64,000 nt of DNA from Acidovorax sp. NB1 (GCF_005405905.1 NZ_BJHU01000048.1:30675-94674); one strand, 5' to 3'. Positions 1 to 9,115 are shown, counted from the stretch's first letter. The notes: generated by a model from the sequence alone, not told the origin. Made by a program: numbers and translations.

Positions 1-125
1 GGCGGGGCGGGCAGGGCCGAGCAGCCGGCCAGTACCAGCAGCGCGGCCGAAAGGCCTAGGCCAAAAATGCCTTTAGCACTTGATGAATAAGCGCTAGCAG
101 CTATGTTTTTAATAGTAATTTTCAT
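1..125 (-). CDS. ABC transport auxiliary lipoprotein (3' part outside window)
   Basis: Only the first 41 or so codons are present; the gene runs off the left edge of the window. The start is the ATG complementary to 123-125. The encoded N-terminus has a basic stretch (MKITIKN), a hydrophobic core and a lipobox (LVLAGC), so it is a lipoprotein anchored in a membrane on the periplasmic side. It begins 9 bases after the stop of the MCE gene, so it is the last visible gene of the same operon. In Burkholderiales the fourth gene of Mla/Mce-type operons encodes a PqiC-like auxiliary lipoprotein that helps move phospholipids between membranes. That identity comes from position and lipobox, not from the missing body of the protein. 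Confidence 0.75.
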   Translation of the reverse strand, partial: MKITIKNIAASAYSSSAKGIFGLGLSAALLVLAGCSALPAP

Positions 126-134
126 GGCCACTCC

Positions 135-1100
135 TCAAGGTGCCGCAAAGCCTTGTTCACCCGGCCCGGGCGGGATGCGGCCCGAGCCGTAGATGAACAG
201 CTGCGGGTTGTCGGTGATGCCCCCGGCCGCACGCCCCAGCTGGCGCGCGGCGCGCGAGGTGTCGTCGGCGGCGCGGTTCACACGCGGCAGCGTGGTGGTG
301 CTGAACTGATCGGCCGCGCGGGCCAGCGACTGGGTGCCGGTGGTGATCTGGTCGATGGCGCCACCTTCGGCGTTGAGGCGCTGGGTGGTCTTGCCCAGGT
401 CTGCCGCCAGGGCCGACACACCGGCGCCCGCCTGCTGCAGCGATTGCAGGGTCTGGCGCGCGTCGCTGGCCAGGGGGGGCAGTGCGGCCAGGGCCGGGTC
501 CAGGCGCTGGGTCACGGTGGCGTCGAGCCGCTGCGTGAGGGTGTTGACGCTGCCCGCCGCCTGGCCGATGTTCGACAGCGCTTCGGTGAGCTTTTGCTGG
601 TTGTTGTCGGAGAGCAGCTGGTTGATGCGGCGCGTGGCTTCTTCCACCTGGGTGAGGATGGCCGGGGCCTGCTCGGCCAGCTTGCCAAATGGCGAGGGCT
701 TGAGCGGCAGGCGCGGCAGGCCGCTGGGGCCGGGGGGCAGCTCGGGGTAGGGCTTCTCGGCATCGTCCAGCAGGATGTGGGCCAGGCCGGTGACGCCCTG
801 GTAGCCCAGCACGGCAAAGGTGGTGGGGCTGATGGGCGCCTGTTCGTTGACGGCGATGCGGATGAGCACGTTGCCGGTGACCTGCGGGTCAAACCCGATG
901 CGCGTGACCTTGCCCACAGCCACGCCTTTGTAGCGCACGGCAGCCTGCGACTGCAGGCCGCTCACGCCGTCGCGGGTGGAGAGTTCGAACTGCTCGTAGC
1001 TGGCGTTGTCGCGCGTGAGCCAGACGGCCAAGCCTGCCAGCATGGCGGCGACCACCAGCACAAAGATGCCGGCGGCGAGGGCGTGGGACTTGTTTTCCAT
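135..1100 (-). CDS. mlaD: MCE-domain substrate-binding protein of an Mla-type lipid transporter
   Basis: The protein has 321 residues. It has one N-terminal membrane segment (about residues 10-27, AGIFVLVVAAMLAGLAVW). An MCE domain follows (about 38-115), recognised from YKGVAVGKVTRIGFDP and the following beta-rich stretch. The rest is a long helical region (about 140-300), typical of longer MCE proteins. Proteins of this family form hexameric rings that bind phospholipids in the periplasm and work with an ABC permease and ATPase. The start codon shares one base with the stop of the upstream ATPase gene (TGATG), which indicates translational coupling. The symbol is by analogy; the long C-terminal part means the exact Mla, Ttg2 or Pqi subfamily is uncertain. 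Confidence 0.85.
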   Translation of the reverse strand: MENKSHALAAGIFVLVVAAMLAGLAVWLTRDNASYEQFELSTRDGVSGLQSQAAVRYKGVAVGKVTRIGFDPQVTGNVLIRIAVNEQAPISPTTFAVLGYQGVTGLAHILLDDAEKPYPELPPGPSGLPRLPLKPSPFGKLAEQAPAILTQVEEATRRINQLLSDNNQQKLTEALSNIGQAAGSVNTLTQRLDATVTQRLDPALAALPPLASDARQTLQSLQQAGAGVSALAADLGKTTQRLNAEGGAIDQITTGTQSLARAADQFSTTTLPRVNRAADDTSRAARQLGRAAGGITDNPQLFIYGSGRIPPGPGEQGFAAP

Positions 1101-1960
1101 CAGCGGGGTTCCTTTGCGGGCGTGGGCGCGGCGGTGGGCTCCACGGGTTGCACCGGGGCCATGGCGCGCTGGCCACGTTCGCCCAGGAAGAAATGTTCGA
1201 TGAACGGGTGCTTGAAGTGCGCCACCTCATGGGGTGGCCCGGTGACGATGACCTTCTTGTCGGCCAGCACGGCCACGCGGGTGCTGAGCGCAAACAGGGT
1301 GTCCAGGTCGTGCGTGACCATCACCACCGTGAGCCCCAGCGCCGCACGCAGCTCGCGCAGCAGGGCGCAGAAGTCGTCGGAGCTGCTCGGGTCCAGCCCG
1401 GCGGTGGGCTCATCGAGCAGCAGCAGCGGCGGGTCCATGATGAGCGCACGCGCCAGCGACACGCGCTTGACCATGCCGCCCGACAGGTCGGCCGGCATGC
1501 GCGTGGCGTGTTCTGGCTTGAGGCCCACCATCTGCAGCTTGACCAGGGCCGCGTCGCGCACCAGGTCGTCGGGCAGCGTGCCCTGCTCGCGCAGCGCAAA
1601 GGCCACGTTGTCGAGTACGTTGAAGGCCGAGAACAGCGCGCCGTGCTGGAATAACATGCCCACCCGGCTGGCCGCGCCCTCGCGCCCCATCTCCGAGGCC
1701 GGGCGGCCCAGCACCGTGACCTGCCCCCGCGTGGGCCGCGCCAAGCCGAGGATCTGGCGCAGCAGCACGGTCTTGCCCGTGCCCGAGCCCCCCACCAGCG
1801 ACAGCATCTCGCCGCGCTGCACGGCGAAGTTCAGGTCCTGGTGCACGGTAAAGGCCTCGCTGCCTTTGCCAAAGGTGGTCCAAAGACCGCGCACATCCAC
1901 AATGGGCGGCTCGCCCGGCGCGACGGCGATGTGTTCGGGTTGGGCGACGCGCTCAGTCAT
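1100..1960 (-). CDS. mlaF: ATPase subunit of Mla-type lipid ABC transporter
   Basis: This is an ABC ATPase of about 286 residues. It shows Walker A (GGSGTGKT), the signature motif LSGGMVKRVSLARAL and Walker B (LLLLDEPTAGLDP), followed by the switch histidine (VMVTHDL). LSGGM rather than LSGGQ is typical of the MlaF/Ttg2A group. It powers lipid movement through the MlaE-type permease encoded just upstream. I chose the ATG at 1960 because GGAAGGG lies just ahead of it; an in-frame start 15 bases further upstream has no such site. The stop overlaps the start of the MCE gene by one base, so the two are coupled. Confidence 0.9.
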   Translation of the reverse strand: MTERVAQPEHIAVAPGEPPIVDVRGLWTTFGKGSEAFTVHQDLNFAVQRGEMLSLVGGSGTGKTVLLRQILGLARPTRGQVTVLGRPASEMGREGAASRVGMLFQHGALFSAFNVLDNVAFALREQGTLPDDLVRDAALVKLQMVGLKPEHATRMPADLSGGMVKRVSLARALIMDPPLLLLDEPTAGLDPSSSDDFCALLRELRAALGLTVVMVTHDLDTLFALSTRVAVLADKKVIVTGPPHEVAHFKHPFIEHFFLGERGQRAMAPVQPVEPTAAPTPAKEPR

Positions 1961-2060
1961 GGCTGCCCTTCCCATCTTTCAACAGACCCGTGACGCAAGA
2001 TACTGACGCGCCCCCATGCCCGTGCCACCGTGGAGCTGGCTTTGCCAGGCCACGGGTGGC

Positions 2061-2102
2061 GTCCCCCCATCGGGGGGAAGACGCGAAGCGGCTCAGGGGA
2101 GG
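2061..2102 (+). repeat. GC-rich dispersed intergenic repeat, copy 1
   Basis: This lies between the permease and ATPase genes of the lipid transporter. It consists of CCCCCC-ATC-GGGGGG (2063-2077) followed by AAGACGCGAAGCGGCTCAGG. The same layout, a C-run/G-run hairpin then a GCGnnGCG segment and CTCAGGGG, recurs at 16518-16583 and, in opposite orientation, at 12017-12080. Such elements are common between genes in Comamonadaceae. The hairpin could alter transcript stability inside the operon. Confidence 0.7.
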
Positions 2103-2110
2103 CTTCCTGG

Positions 2111-3235
2111 TCATATGCCGATGTTCTTGAAAGCCACCGCAAACAGCGCGTCCACGATGATCACCATGGTGATGGACGACACCACCGACGCCGTCGTGCC
2201 TTCGCCCAGGCTCTGCGTGTTGGGCTTGACGCGCAGGCCCCAGTGGCAGCCGATGAGCGCGATGAACGCGCCAAACACCACCGACTTGGCCATGGCCAGG
2301 CCGAGGTTGCCGATCTTCACGGCGGCGGGCAAAGCCTGCACAAAGTAGGACGGCGAGATGCCCATCGAGATATCGGCCGCCAGCATGCCCCCGGCCAGCG
2401 CGGCCAGCGTGGTCCACACGCTGATGAGCGGCATGGCCAGCGCCAGCGCCAGCGTGCGCGGCATCACCAGCCGAAAGCCGTGGGGGATGCCCATCACGCG
2501 CATGGCGTCCAGCTCCTCGGTCACGCGCATCACGCCAATCTGCGCGGTGATGGCCGAGCCCGAGCGGCCCGCCACCAGGATGGCCGCGAGCATGGGCCCC
2601 AGCTCGCGGATGAGGGAGATGCCCAGGATGTTGACGATGAACGACTCGGCGCCAAACTGCCGCAGCTGCAGGCTCATCAGATAGGCCAGCACCACACCAA
2701 TCAAAAACCCCACCAGCGCCGTGATGGGCAGGGCCGTGGCCCCCATGCGGTACAGGTGGCCGGACACATCGCGCCACGGCCCCTTGCGCGGCGCGCGCGC
2801 CAGGCGCACCAGGTCCAGCACCAGCTGGCCCACCATCTCCAGCAGGTGGCGCGCGTGGTCCACACCATGCAGCACCAGCACGCCCAGGTGGTCGATCTGG
2901 TCGCCCAGGCGCCAGGGCTCGGGCGGGGGGGCAATGGTGGTGAAACCGGCCACACGCGAGAGCATGGTGCGCTGGCCCTCGGTGCAGGCCAGTTGCGCGG
3001 GCCAGGCGTGTTGCCAGTGGTTCCAGAGCAGCTGGGCGCCCACATGGTCCAGCCATTGCAGTTCGCGCAGATCCCAGCCCAGGGTGGGACTAGCGGGGCA
3101 ATTGCGCAACTGTGCGGACACGGCCTCCCACTGCGCCTCGCTGCCCAGCTCGGCCGCACCCCAGCGCCCACGCAACTGCGCGCAAGGCCCCTGGGGCGTG
3201 TCGGCGCGAACAATGCACGGGATGTGGTCGGTCAT
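2111..3235 (-). CDS. mlaE: MlaE-type lipid ABC permease with N-terminal STAS-like extension
   Basis: This is a 374-residue permease. The C-terminal part of about 250 residues is a clear MlaE domain, with ALPITALVGFLIGVVLAYL, then RELGPMLAAILVAGRSGSA and TEELDAMRVMGI. The first 110 or so residues are soluble and contain a short STAS-like stretch (WDLRELQWLDHVGAQLLW). This suggests an MlaB-like domain fused to the permease. The start ATG complementary to 3233-3235 is preceded by a long non-coding leader, so it is the first gene of the operon. Downstream comes a 150-base gap holding a dispersed repeat, then the ATPase, MCE protein and lipoprotein genes. Confidence 0.88.
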   Translation of the reverse strand: MTDHIPCIVRADTPQGPCAQLRGRWGAAELGSEAQWEAVSAQLRNCPASPTLGWDLRELQWLDHVGAQLLWNHWQHAWPAQLACTEGQRTMLSRVAGFTTIAPPPEPWRLGDQIDHLGVLVLHGVDHARHLLEMVGQLVLDLVRLARAPRKGPWRDVSGHLYRMGATALPITALVGFLIGVVLAYLMSLQLRQFGAESFIVNILGISLIRELGPMLAAILVAGRSGSAITAQIGVMRVTEELDAMRVMGIPHGFRLVMPRTLALALAMPLISVWTTLAALAGGMLAADISMGISPSYFVQALPAAVKIGNLGLAMAKSVVFGAFIALIGCHWGLRVKPNTQSLGEGTTASVVSSITMVIIVDALFAVAFKNIGI

Positions 3236-3525
3236 GGGTCGGGCTGCCAAGGCAACCAGAAGGAAGTGGAAGTCAAGAAGCAGAAAGGAAGAGCGTGCAT
3301 GGTAGCGGACCGTGCACGGCCCGCCCCCACCAGCCCCCGGATCGCAAGCACAGGCGGCCCTTGGTGACATGTAATTATTATCAAAACAGGCTCCTGCGCG
3401 CCACCAGCAAACCCAAGTAGCTACCAAATATGTAGCAATCCACACACACCCTATCGACAGGGCCCGAGCGTTCCGCACAATGGCCCACCGTTACCACCCT
3501 TGTTCTTTGCCCCGCGATCCCACCC

Positions 3526-5214
3526 ATGAGCGACACCACGTTTGACACCATCATCATCGGCGGGGGCACGGCCGGTGCCTTGCTCGCCAACCGCCTGAGC
3601 GCCGACGGCCGCCACCGCGTGCTGCTGATCGAGGCGGGCCGCAAGGACGACTACCACTGGATCCACATCCCCGTGGGCTACCTGTACTGCATCGGCAACC
3701 CGCGCACCGACTGGCTCTACAACACCGAGCCCGACGCGGGCCTGAACGGCCGCACGCTGCGCTACCCGCGCGGCAAGACCCTGGGCGGCTGCAGCAGCAT
3801 CAACGGCATGATCTACATGCGCGGCCAGGCGCGCGACTACGACCAGTGGGCCGAGCTGACGGGCGACGCCAGCTGGCGCTGGGACAACGCCCTGCCCTAC
3901 TTCCGCCGCCACGAGGACCACTGGCGCCTGGACCAGCCCGGGGCCGTGAACGAAAATTTCAAGCGCCTGCACGGCAACAAGGCCACCGGCAGCACGGGCG
4001 AGTGGCGCGTCGAGAAACAGCGCCTGCGCTGGGACGTGCTGGATGCCTTTTCGCACGCGGCACAACAAGCGGGCATCCCGGCCACCGACGACTTCAACAG
4101 CGGCAGCAACGAGGGCGTGGGCTACTTCGAGGTCAACCAGAAAAGCGGCTGGCGCTGGAACACCGCCAAGGCCTTTTTGCGGCCCACCTGCTATGGCCGC
4201 CCCAACTTCGAGATGTGGACCAGCGCGCAGGCATCCAAGCTCATCCTCGAAACCCAGCCCGACGGCAGCCAGCGCTGCACCGGCGTGCTGGTGTGGGATG
4301 GCAACGAGATGGTCACCGCCCGCACCACGGGTGAGGTGATCCTGAGCGCGGGCGCCGTCAACTCGCCCCAGCTGCTGCAGCTGTCGGGCATCGGCCCCGC
4401 CGCGCTGCTGCGCCAGCACGGCGTGGAGGTGAAGGTGGACCTGCCCGGTGTGGGCGCCAACCTGCAAGACCACCTGCAGATTCGCGCGGTGTTCAAGGTG
4501 CAGGGTGTGCAGACGCTCAACACCATGGCCAACTCGCTGGTCGGCAAGGCCAAGATCGGGCTTGAATACGCGCTCAAGCGCAGCGGGCCCATGAGCATGG
4601 CGCCTTCGCAGCTGGGAGCGTTCACCCGCAGCAGCCCCGACCAGCCCTACCCCAACATCGAATACCACGTGCAGCCGCTGTCGCTCGATGCGTTTGGCGA
4701 GCCGCTGCACAGCTTCCCGGCGTTCACGGCCAGCGTGTGCAACCTCAACCCCACCAGCCGGGGCACGGTGAACATCAAGAACGCCGACTTCAAGACCGCC
4801 CCCGCCATCGCGCCCAACTACCTCAGCACGACCGAAGACCGCCAGGTGGCGGCCGACAGCCTGCGCGTCACGCGCCGCATCGTGGCCCAGCCCGCAATGG
4901 CCAAGTACCAGCCGCAGGAGTGGAAGCCGGGCGTGCAGTTTGAAAGCGACGCAGATCTGGCGCGCCTGGCAGGTGACATTGCCACCACCATCTTCCACCC
5001 CGTGGGCACCACCAAGATGGGCCGCGACGGCGACCCGATGGCCGTGCTGGATGCCCAGCTGCGCGTGCGTGACGGGCGCGGCGGTGTGGTGGCAGGCCTG
5101 CGCGTGGTGGATGCGGGCGCCATGCCCACCATCACCAGCGGCAACACCAACTCGCCCACGTTGATGATGGCGGAGAAGGCGGCCGAATGGATCATCGCCG
5201 CGCGGCGGGCGTGA
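3526..5214 (+). CDS. GMC family FAD-dependent oxidoreductase (choline dehydrogenase-like)
   Basis: This is a 562-residue flavoenzyme. The FAD-binding motif IIIGGGTAGALLANRL sits at residues 9-24. The GMC signature GGCSSINGMIYMRGQARDY follows at about 86-104. The C-terminal active-site motifs HPVGTTKMG and GNTNSPT supply the conserved His and Asn. The family oxidises alcohols, such as choline, aliphatic or aromatic alcohols, to aldehydes. There is no signal peptide, so it is probably cytoplasmic. It stands alone with no betaine aldehyde dehydrogenase or transporter beside it, so choline is not supported as the substrate. The length is normal for the family. Confidence 0.92.
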   Translation: MSDTTFDTIIIGGGTAGALLANRLSADGRHRVLLIEAGRKDDYHWIHIPVGYLYCIGNPRTDWLYNTEPDAGLNGRTLRYPRGKTLGGCSSINGMIYMRGQARDYDQWAELTGDASWRWDNALPYFRRHEDHWRLDQPGAVNENFKRLHGNKATGSTGEWRVEKQRLRWDVLDAFSHAAQQAGIPATDDFNSGSNEGVGYFEVNQKSGWRWNTAKAFLRPTCYGRPNFEMWTSAQASKLILETQPDGSQRCTGVLVWDGNEMVTARTTGEVILSAGAVNSPQLLQLSGIGPAALLRQHGVEVKVDLPGVGANLQDHLQIRAVFKVQGVQTLNTMANSLVGKAKIGLEYALKRSGPMSMAPSQLGAFTRSSPDQPYPNIEYHVQPLSLDAFGEPLHSFPAFTASVCNLNPTSRGTVNIKNADFKTAPAIAPNYLSTTEDRQVAADSLRVTRRIVAQPAMAKYQPQEWKPGVQFESDADLARLAGDIATTIFHPVGTTKMGRDGDPMAVLDAQLRVRDGRGGVVAGLRVVDAGAMPTITSGNTNSPTLMMAEKAAEWIIAARRA

Positions 5215-5239
5215 CGCCGGAGGGATTACACAGGCCCGG

Positions 5240-5572
5240 TCAGCGGATACCGCCCACATAGCGCGGCACTTCGGGCGGCGGCGGTGGCGGAGGTGGTGCC
5301 AGGCGCTGGCGCACCGCTTGTGCGGCCACATCCAGCAAGGGCTTGCGCGTTGCGGGCGCAGGTTCCTGGTGCACGGCGTGGTCCAGCCGGTCGGCCCATT
5401 CGGCCAGCTCGGGCGCGTTGTCTTCCTGCGCACGCAGGCGGGCAAAGCGCACGATCTCCAGCGCGTACTCGTGGTTGGCCGCCATCCATTCGGTGTCGGT
5501 CACGCGCCCCGTCTTGCGGCGCAGCAGCACGTGCAGATGGGCGGCAATGGCAAGCTTGTCGGAATCGGGCAT
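5240..5572 (-). CDS. Hypothetical protein with polyproline C-terminus
   Basis: This 110-residue protein has no recognised domain. Residues 1-80 are predicted helical and rich in Ala, Arg and charged residues. The C-terminal tail has a run of eight prolines (APPPPPPPPEVP). There is no signal peptide or membrane segment. It is convergent with the GMC oxidoreductase and lies just downstream of the ammonium transporter on the same strand, 43 bases away, so the two may be cotranscribed. The coding pattern (strong G/C third position) supports a real gene. Function is unknown. Confidence 0.6.
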   Translation of the reverse strand: MPDSDKLAIAAHLHVLLRRKTGRVTDTEWMAANHEYALEIVRFARLRAQEDNAPELAEWADRLDHAVHQEPAPATRKPLLDVAAQAVRQRLAPPPPPPPPEVPRYVGGIR

Positions 5573-5615
5573 GGTCGGCTCCTTGTGGCATTTCAGTCAT
5601 CCAGGGCGCTGTGGG

Positions 5616-6968
5616 TCAACCCCCTAGGTGCTCGCGGTGCTGGGCGATGTCGAGCCCGGTCTGCTCGCTCTGCTCGTCCACCCGCAGGCCCATCGCAAAG
5701 TTGACGAGCCACAGCAGCGCGGCCGTCACCACCAGGCTGTAGGCCATCACCGCGCCCACACCAATGGCCTGGGTGAGCAGGCTGCCTGGCACACCACCCA
5801 CCGTGCGGCTGGCCAGCACGCCCGTGAGCAGCGAGCCCACGATGCCGCCAATGCCATGCACGCCAAACACATCGAGCGAGTCGTCCACCCGCAGCAGGCG
5901 CTTGAGCCCCGTGGCGCCCCAGTAGCAGGCCAGCCCGGCCACCAGGCCAATCACGACGGCCGAGCGCAGCGTGACAAAACCGGCAGCGGGTGTGATGGCC
6001 ACCAGGCCCGCCACCAGCCCGGAGCACAGCCCCAGCAGCGACGGGCGCCCGCGCACCACCCACTCGCCCAGCATCCACGCCAGCGCCCCGGCCGCGGCGG
6101 CCAGGTGCGTCACTGCCATGGCCAGCCCGGCACGGCCATCGGCCGCCACGGCCGAGCCCGCGTTGAAGCCAAACCAGCCCACCCACAACAGGCCCGCGCC
6201 CGCCATGGTGAGCCCCAGGCTGTAGGGCTCGAAGGGCTCGCGGCCATAGCCCGAGCGGCGGCCCAGGAACCACGCGCACACCAGCCCGGCCACACCCGCA
6301 TTCACGTGCACCACCGAGCCGCCCGCAAAGTCGAGCGCCCCCATCTGCGCCAGCCAGCCACCTGGCTCCCACACCCAGTGCGCCACCGGGGCATAGACCA
6401 CCAGGGTCCACAGGCCGACGAACACCAGCATGGCGGCAAACCGCATGCGCTCCACCAGCGCGCCCACCAACAGCGCGGCGGTGATGATGGCAAACGTGAG
6501 CTGGAACATGGCGTACACCGATTCGGGGATGTGGGGCGCCACATGGCTCACCGCGAGCTTGCCGCCTGCGAGGTCAAAGTCCAGCCCCGCAAACCCCGCA
6601 CGCTCCCAGCCCCCCAGCCAGGCATTGCCGGGCGTGAAGGCGAGGGAATACCCCGCCGCAAACCACAACAGGCTGACCAGCGCCGCAATCGCCACCACGC
6701 TGGCCATGGTGTTGAGCACATTCTTCTTGCGCACCATGCCCGCATAGAACAGTGCAATGCCCGGCAGCGTCATGAGCAGCACCAGGGCGGTGGAGGTCAT
6801 CATCCAGCCGGTGTGGGCGGCATTCACCGTGTCCTGGGCCACCAGGGCGGGGCGGGCGAGGGGCGCCGCCACGGCGGGGGCCTCCGGCACGCCCTGCGCC
6901 AAGGCGCAGGTGCAAAGCCCCAGACACAACGACACGACCGCAACGACCCGGTGGTTGACTGCACGCAT
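5616..6968 (-). CDS. amt: Ammonium transporter, Amt family
   Basis: The protein has 450 residues. A cleavable signal peptide (residues 1-25, ending ALAQ) precedes about eleven membrane segments. The two pore histidines of the family are visible in GGSVVHVNAGVAGL and DVFGVHGIGGIVGSL, and the Amt signature FAGGSVVHVNAGVAGLVC is intact. It conducts ammonium/ammonia across the inner membrane. In most proteobacteria amtB is cotranscribed with glnK, but no PII gene is beside this copy, which may therefore be a secondary or differently regulated transporter. I used the ATG complementary to 6966-6968 because it gives the signal peptide. Confidence 0.93.
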   Translation of the reverse strand: MRAVNHRVVAVVSLCLGLCTCALAQGVPEAPAVAAPLARPALVAQDTVNAAHTGWMMTSTALVLLMTLPGIALFYAGMVRKKNVLNTMASVVAIAALVSLLWFAAGYSLAFTPGNAWLGGWERAGFAGLDFDLAGGKLAVSHVAPHIPESVYAMFQLTFAIITAALLVGALVERMRFAAMLVFVGLWTLVVYAPVAHWVWEPGGWLAQMGALDFAGGSVVHVNAGVAGLVCAWFLGRRSGYGREPFEPYSLGLTMAGAGLLWVGWFGFNAGSAVAADGRAGLAMAVTHLAAAAGALAWMLGEWVVRGRPSLLGLCSGLVAGLVAITPAAGFVTLRSAVVIGLVAGLACYWGATGLKRLLRVDDSLDVFGVHGIGGIVGSLLTGVLASRTVGGVPGSLLTQAIGVGAVMAYSLVVTAALLWLVNFAMGLRVDEQSEQTGLDIAQHREHLGG

Positions 6969-7232
6969 GCACGCTCCCTTACGCAATTTGTTACGAACGC
7001 ATTGCACGAGCCATGCCAGCCCCATCCCACCGAATCGGGGCACAGCCCCCTGCGGCAAGCCGACCGGTGCCCAACAACGGGGGGCGGGAAACCCCCAATG
7101 CACCAGCGGGGTGCAGCCGTTACAGTCACGGCACTCGAAAGCGCGCTTCGGTGTGCCAAGCGAGGGGCCCGAGGAGACACTCTTTCTACCAACAACCAAA
7201 TTCAAAGCACCCAACGAGGTGCATCACTTTCC

Positions 7233-7259
7233 AGGCGCTGGCGATCCCAGCGCCTTTTT
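7233..7259 (+). terminator. Strong Rho-independent terminator with no plus-strand gene in front
   Basis: A perfect 9-bp stem (AGGCGCTGG / CCAGCGCCT) with a 5-base loop is followed by TTTTT on the plus strand. The nearest upstream gene is amt, on the minus strand, so this terminator does not end an annotated gene. The 250 bases ahead of it have no convincing open reading frame. It may end a small RNA or an amt leader antisense transcript. Confidence 0.75.
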
Positions 7260-7344
7260 CTTGCCCGTTCGAAAAGTGACCCCGGGCGCCCAGCGCACAA
7301 GTTCAGTCCTGAATTGATAGCACTCCAGGTGCGAAAATAGCGCC

Positions 7345-8103
7345 ATGGAATGGATTTTGATGACCCTGGCCTCGCTGCTCGCAGGCTTTGTGGATGCGAT
7401 TGTGGGTGGCGGGGGCCTGGTGATGGTGCCCGCCTTGTTTGCGGCATTTCCGGGGGCGCCACCGGCCACGCTGCTGGGCACCAACAAGGCCGCCTCGGTG
7501 TGGGGCACGGCCATGGCCACCTGGCAGTACAGCCGCCGGGTGCAGATTCGCTGGCAGGCCATGCTGCCCGCCGCCGCTGCGGGTTTTGCGGGGTCGTTTG
7601 CCGGGGCCTGGGCCGTCACCGTGGTGTCGGCCGACTTCCTGCGCAAGCTGCTGCCCCTGGTGCTGCTGGCGGTGCTGGTCTACACCCTGGCCAAGAAGGA
7701 CCTGGGCAAACACCACACGCCGCGCTTTGCGGGCCGCACCGAGGTGCTGGTGGCCGGCCTGATCGGCGTGCTCATCGGGTTCTATGACGGCTTCTTCGGC
7801 CCGGGCACCGGCAGCTTCTTTGTGTTCCTGTTCGTGCGGTTGCTGGGCTACGACTTCCTCAACGCCTCGGCCTCGGCCAAGCTGCTCAACTGCGCCACCA
7901 ACATCGCCGCCATCGTGCTGTTTGCGGCCAAGGGCCATGTGTGGTGGCACTTTGCCGTAACGCTGGCCGTGGCCAATGTGGTGGGCAGCCTGCTGGGCAC
8001 CCACATGGCGCTCAAGCACGGCACCGGCTTTGTGCGCGGCATCTTCATCCTGGTGGTGAGCACGCTCATCCTCAAGACCGGCTATGACGCCTTCTTACGC
8101 TAA
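7345..8103 (+). CDS. TSUP family (TauE/SafE) membrane permease
   Basis: The protein has 252 residues and about eight hydrophobic segments arranged as two repeats. The first repeat begins LLAGFVDAIVGGGGLVMVPAL and the second GLIGVLIGFYDGFFGPGTGSF, the signature glycine-rich motifs of the TauE/SafE (sulfite exporter) family. Members export small sulfur-containing anions or organic acids; the substrate cannot be told from sequence. The gene is monocistronic, begins 85 bases after the terminator at 7233, and is followed by a hairpin at 8122. Confidence 0.88.
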   Translation: MEWILMTLASLLAGFVDAIVGGGGLVMVPALFAAFPGAPPATLLGTNKAASVWGTAMATWQYSRRVQIRWQAMLPAAAAGFAGSFAGAWAVTVVSADFLRKLLPLVLLAVLVYTLAKKDLGKHHTPRFAGRTEVLVAGLIGVLIGFYDGFFGPGTGSFFVFLFVRLLGYDFLNASASAKLLNCATNIAAIVLFAAKGHVWWHFAVTLAVANVVGSLLGTHMALKHGTGFVRGIFILVVSTLILKTGYDAFLR

Positions 8104-8121
8104 CGCCGGGCCCGAAAACCG

Positions 8122-8139
8122 CTCCCGAAAGTTCGGGAG
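8122..8139 (+). terminator. Hairpin after TSUP gene, possible terminator
   Basis: CTCCCGA and TCGGGAG form a perfect 7-bp stem around a 4-base loop, 18 bases after the permease stop. No T-run follows, so it may only stabilise the mRNA end rather than terminate. Confidence 0.4.
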
Positions 8140-8195
8140 CCCCGTCTAAACCTGTTGTGAATAGGCCCACAAGCGCCCGCTGGGGGTTGTCCGCA

Positions 8196-8226
8196 GTGTC
8201 AAGGAAAAAGTTCACATCTTTATAAT
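8196..8226 (+). promoter_or_regulatory. Probable sigma-70 promoter of the amino-acid ABC operon
   Basis: A consensus TATAAT stands at 8221-8226. The best -35 candidate is GTGTCA at 8196-8201, a weak match with a 19-base spacer. The transcript would have a leader of about 120 bases before the binding-protein gene. Confidence 0.5.
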
Positions 8227-8353
8227 CGTGTCCATTTGATGACGGCAGGCTTCGCCATTGGCGATGACCCCGTCCGCAATCCCCGAGCCTCCGGCCTGCT
8301 TACCCGCATGCCGGATTTTTTGTACCTGAAATACCCCGTACAGGACCCATCCC

Positions 8354-9115
8354 ATGAAATTGTTCAAGGCTGTCGCCACCGCCCTCGCGCTCTGCGCCGC
8401 ATTTGCCGCCCAGGCCCGGACACTGGACGAGGTGAAGAAGGACGGCAAGATCCTCATCGCCACCGAAGGACAGTTCGCCCCGTTCAATTTCTTCAACGGC
8501 ACCACACTGACCGGCTTTGAAGTGGAAGTGGCCGAACTCGTGGCCAAGAAGATGGGCCTGGCCATCCAGTGGAAAACACTGGGCTTCGACGCCCTGCTGA
8601 CCGGCCTGCGCCAGGACCGCTGGGACCTGGTGATCGCCTCGCACGGCATCACCGAAGAGCGTGCCAAGGCCGTGACCTTCACCGAGCCCCACTACTGCTC
8701 AGGCGGCATGATCATCGCCATGGACCCCGCCATCAAGAGCGCCAAGGACCTGGCCGGCAAGATCGTGGCCGTGCAGACCGGCACCAGCTACCTCGAGAAC
8801 GTGCAGAAGGTCTCGTCCATCAAGGAAATGAAGAACTTCCCCACCGACGTGGACGCGCGCAGCGCCCTGAACTCGCGCCGCGTGGACGCCTGGGTGACCG
8901 ACCGCTTCGTGGCCAAGGCCGTGGCCGAGAAGAACCCCGGCGCGGGCTTCAAGCTGGGCGACATGCTGTTCATCGAGCGCATCGCCGCCGCCGTGGCCAA
9001 GGGCAACAGCTCGCTGGCTGGCGGCTGGAACAAGGCCCTGGCCGAAGTCATGGCCGATGGCAGCTACGCCGCGCTGTCCAAGAAGTATTTCAACGAAGAC
9101 GTGCGCTGCCAGTAA
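8354..9115 (+). CDS. Polar amino-acid ABC transporter, periplasmic binding protein
   Basis: The protein has 253 residues with a signal peptide (MKLFKAVATALALCAAFAAQA). The mature part begins RTLDEVKKDGKILIATEGQFAPFNFF, the usual entry to the SBP_bac_3 fold. Later motifs include GFEVEVAELVAKKMGL and RQDRWDLVIASHGITEERAK. The family binds glutamine, cystine, arginine or related amino acids in the periplasm. It is the first gene of a classic three-gene operon, with the permease 21 bases downstream and the ATPase overlapping that. The ligand is not determinable from sequence alone. Confidence 0.93.
   Translation: MKLFKAVATALALCAAFAAQARTLDEVKKDGKILIATEGQFAPFNFFNGTTLTGFEVEVAELVAKKMGLAIQWKTLGFDALLTGLRQDRWDLVIASHGITEERAKAVTFTEPHYCSGGMIIAMDPAIKSAKDLAGKIVAVQTGTSYLENVQKVSSIKEMKNFPTDVDARSALNSRRVDAWVTDRFVAKAVAEKNPGAGFKLGDMLFIERIAAAVAKGNSSLAGGWNKALAEVMADGSYAALSKKYFNEDVRCQ

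Noticed and set aside
153..2006. Long open frame on the plus strand over the mla-type genes
   Set aside because: It lies opposite to well-supported genes, has no family likeness and is a by-product of high GC.
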